Positions 62,743 through 64,000 of a stretch of 64,000 bases of DNA are shown in pieces. The position numbers were made by a program, and so were the translations under genes. Under the pieces are notes generated by a model. It did not search any database, was not told the DNA's origin, and saw only the letters and a program-made list of their open reading frames with translations. How positions within the stretch are numbered: position 1 is the stretch's first letter; the number at the start of each line of letters is the position of its first letter. Origin of the DNA: Halogeometricum sp. S3BR5-2 (GTDB lineage: Archaea; Halobacteriota; Halobacteria; Halobacteriales; Haloferacaceae); the NCBI RefSeq assembly GCF_031624635.1, contig NZ_JAMQOQ010000001.1, forward strand, positions 372,001 through 436,000. The letters are read 5' to 3'.

Positions 62743-63315
62743 CTAGACGGGGGTATCCTCGCGGGGCGCCGCGGCGTCTCCGACTTCTCCCTCGACGAAC
62801 GCGGCGAAGTCGGCGGCGAACCGTTCGACCTCCTCCCAGTCCGTATACTCGTAGTCGCGCGAGGTGTCCACGTCGCCCGTCGACTCCGCGGCGATGCGCT
62901 TCATCAGCGCGCGCTTGAGGAACCCGTACTCGGAGTAGCGGAGGGCGCCGCCGAGGACGGCGACCCTATCGGGGTCCCACTCCGTCTCCCGGAGGAAGTC
63001 GTGGGCGGCCCGGGCGGCCGCCTCCTCGTTGTCCACCGCGGACAGACACACCTGGACGAACGCCGTCGGTCTCGACGCGAGTTCCTCGCGGTGGGCGCGG
63101 ACGAACCGCCGGACGCCGCGTTGGAGTCGTCCCGCGTGGACGGACCCGCCGACGAGGACGGCGTCGTAGGCGTCGAGGTCGAACCCGCGGGGCAGTCGCT
63201 TCACGTCGACGGCCTCCGCCTCGTGCCCCCGTTCGCGCAGGGCGTCGACGATGCGGTCTGCGACCTTCGCGGTCTGTCCCTCTCCGGTTCCGTACGCGAC
63301 GAGCGTGGCTGTCAT
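62743..63315 (-). CDS. Flavodoxin-like protein (HemG type)
   Basis: The 190-residue protein has the FMN phosphate-binding loop YGTGEGQTAKVADRI (about 8-22) and a flavodoxin fold of about 150 residues with VLVGGSVHAGRLQRG (second FMN loop). It resembles HemG-type menaquinone-dependent protoporphyrinogen oxidases and other flavodoxin-fold electron carriers. The start is the ATG at 63315. It is convergent with the SRPBCC gene and divergent from the E2-like gene. Confidence 0.8.
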   Translation of the reverse strand: MTATLVAYGTGEGQTAKVADRIVDALRERGHEAEAVDVKRLPRGFDLDAYDAVLVGGSVHAGRLQRGVRRFVRAHREELASRPTAFVQVCLSAVDNEEAAARAAHDFLRETEWDPDRVAVLGGALRYSEYGFLKRALMKRIAAESTGDVDTSRDYEYTDWEEVERFAADFAAFVEGEVGDAAAPREDTPV

Positions 63316-63475
63316 CTCGGTCACCGAGCGGAGAGACGCCTCGCAGGGCGATAACCACCGACTGCGGTTCTCTCCGACGGAGAAACGCGAGGCCGACGCG
63401 GCGGACCCCGCGGACGGAGCGAACGGGCGGACGCGACGGGGGAACGCGTATCTCGTCGCCGAGCGTACGCGGCGC

Positions 63476-64000
63476 ATGCAGGGTCGAGGATACACCCGGG
63501 AGCCGTTCTCGCCGCGGCGGCGGGCGACGGTCGACGCCATGCGGATGGCCGGGCGGCGCAACGACGTCCACGGCCTCGTGACGTTCGACGTAACCGAGGC
63601 GCGGCGGCGCATCAGGGAGCGAGAGGCCGAGACGGGCGAACGGCTCTCGTTCACCGCGTTCGTCGCGTACTGTCTGGCGCGGGCCGTCGCCGCCGACCCG
63701 CGGGTGCAGGCCTACCGCGACTGGCGGGGACGACTCGTCGTCTTCGACGACGCGGACGTGATGGTGGTCGTCGAACGGGAGGTGGACGGCGAGCGCGTCG
63801 GCCTGCCGCACGTCGTCAGGGCGGCGAACCGGCGGTCGCTCCGGTCGATTCACGACGAGATTCGGACCGCCCAGCGGGCCCCCGAACCGACCCATCGAAA
63901 CCGCTGGCTCAACTTGGCCGCGCGCCTCCCCGGACCGGTTCGTCGGCTGTTCTACCGACTCCCGCGGCGGGCGCCGGGGTACTGGAAGCGCGCCGCGGGG
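63476..64000 (+). CDS. 2-oxo acid dehydrogenase E2-type acyltransferase (3' truncated by window edge)
   Basis: The first 175 residues read MQGRGYTREPFSPRRRATVDAMR, then LTFTAFVAYCLARAVAADPRV-like helix and VVFDDADVMVVVEREVDGERVGLPHVV, the E2 catalytic (chloramphenicol-acetyltransferase-like) core. No lipoyl or subunit-binding domain precedes it, so it is a free-standing catalytic-domain protein and not a normal E2. The active-site HxxxDG motif would lie after the window edge. Function unknown. Confidence 0.75.
   Translation, partial: MQGRGYTREPFSPRRRATVDAMRMAGRRNDVHGLVTFDVTEARRRIREREAETGERLSFTAFVAYCLARAVAADPRVQAYRDWRGRLVVFDDADVMVVVEREVDGERVGLPHVVRAANRRSLRSIHDEIRTAQRAPEPTHRNRWLNLAARLPGPVRRLFYRLPRRAPGYWKRAAG

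Noticed and set aside
1-64000. tRNA, rRNA, CRISPR array or prophage
   Set aside because: I searched by eye for T-loop and anticodon-arm patterns, regular 30-40-base direct repeats and integrase or capsid proteins and found none.

Overview
The window comes from a haloarchaeon (class Halobacteria). Base composition is very GC-rich, proteins are strongly acidic, and many genes have an AT-rich TATA box about 25-30 bases before an ATG or GTG, the arrangement of leaderless haloarchaeal transcripts. Archaeal-type information genes (TFS, NAC, RPA, SBDS, CDC48, Lhr, GHMP-type shikimate kinase) and many small families known only from haloarchaea agree with this. Gene content and order around the rpa operon resemble Haloferax and relatives (Haloferacaceae); the genus cannot be fixed from the sequence alone. 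I saw no rRNA, tRNA, CRISPR array, integrase or intact transposase.

Layout. 1-8.9 kb: end of an NhaC antiporter, small conserved proteins, a uS10-like paralogue, a Nudix hydrolase, an enoyl-CoA hydratase, a soluble PAS chemotaxis transducer, TFS, and a NAC-TrmI pair. 8.9-19.1 kb: acyl-CoA metabolism, with methylmalonyl-CoA mutase large subunit, its epimerase, a MenE-like ligase, a fatty acyl-CoA ligase and an acyl-CoA dehydrogenase preceded by a striking palindrome; a metallo-beta-lactamase hydrolase of the AHL-lactonase type follows. 19.3-24.5 kb: a signalling cluster with a single-domain receiver, a receiver-HalX-GAF-Bat-HTH regulator and a PAS/GAF histidine kinase. 24.7-34 kb: zinc microproteins, a MutS2-like ATPase, an FG-GAP/ASPIC protein, an XPD-like Fe-S helicase carrying an in-frame repeat-like insert, and an MFS transporter. 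33-41 kb: Nnr-MoaC, HflX, FUN14, SBDS, a NifU-type scaffold, thioredoxin, ArfC and a GT4 glycosyltransferase. 40.9-45.7 kb: a five-repeat DSPYQ protein divergent from the rpa-rpap-phosphoesterase operon. 46-55.6 kb: Lhr helicase, a methyltransferase, a CDC48 AAA ATPase, and shikimate kinase plus chorismate mutase. 55.6-60.1 kb: a less GC-rich, accessory-looking stretch with two tandem CNNM-CBS membrane proteins, a LysE-type exporter with no usable start codon and other membrane proteins. 60.2-64 kb: a HAD protein, an alpha/beta hydrolase, an SRPBCC protein, a flavodoxin-like protein and the start of an E2-type acyltransferase.

The genes form several functional sets: propionate/methylmalonyl and fatty-acid catabolism; single-strand DNA binding and repair (RPA operon, XPD-like helicase, MutS2-like, Lhr); protein and ribosome quality control (NAC, SBDS, HflX, CDC48); and sensing (transducer, kinase, regulators). 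Domain-family (DUF) names were assigned from memory of sequence patterns and were not searched.
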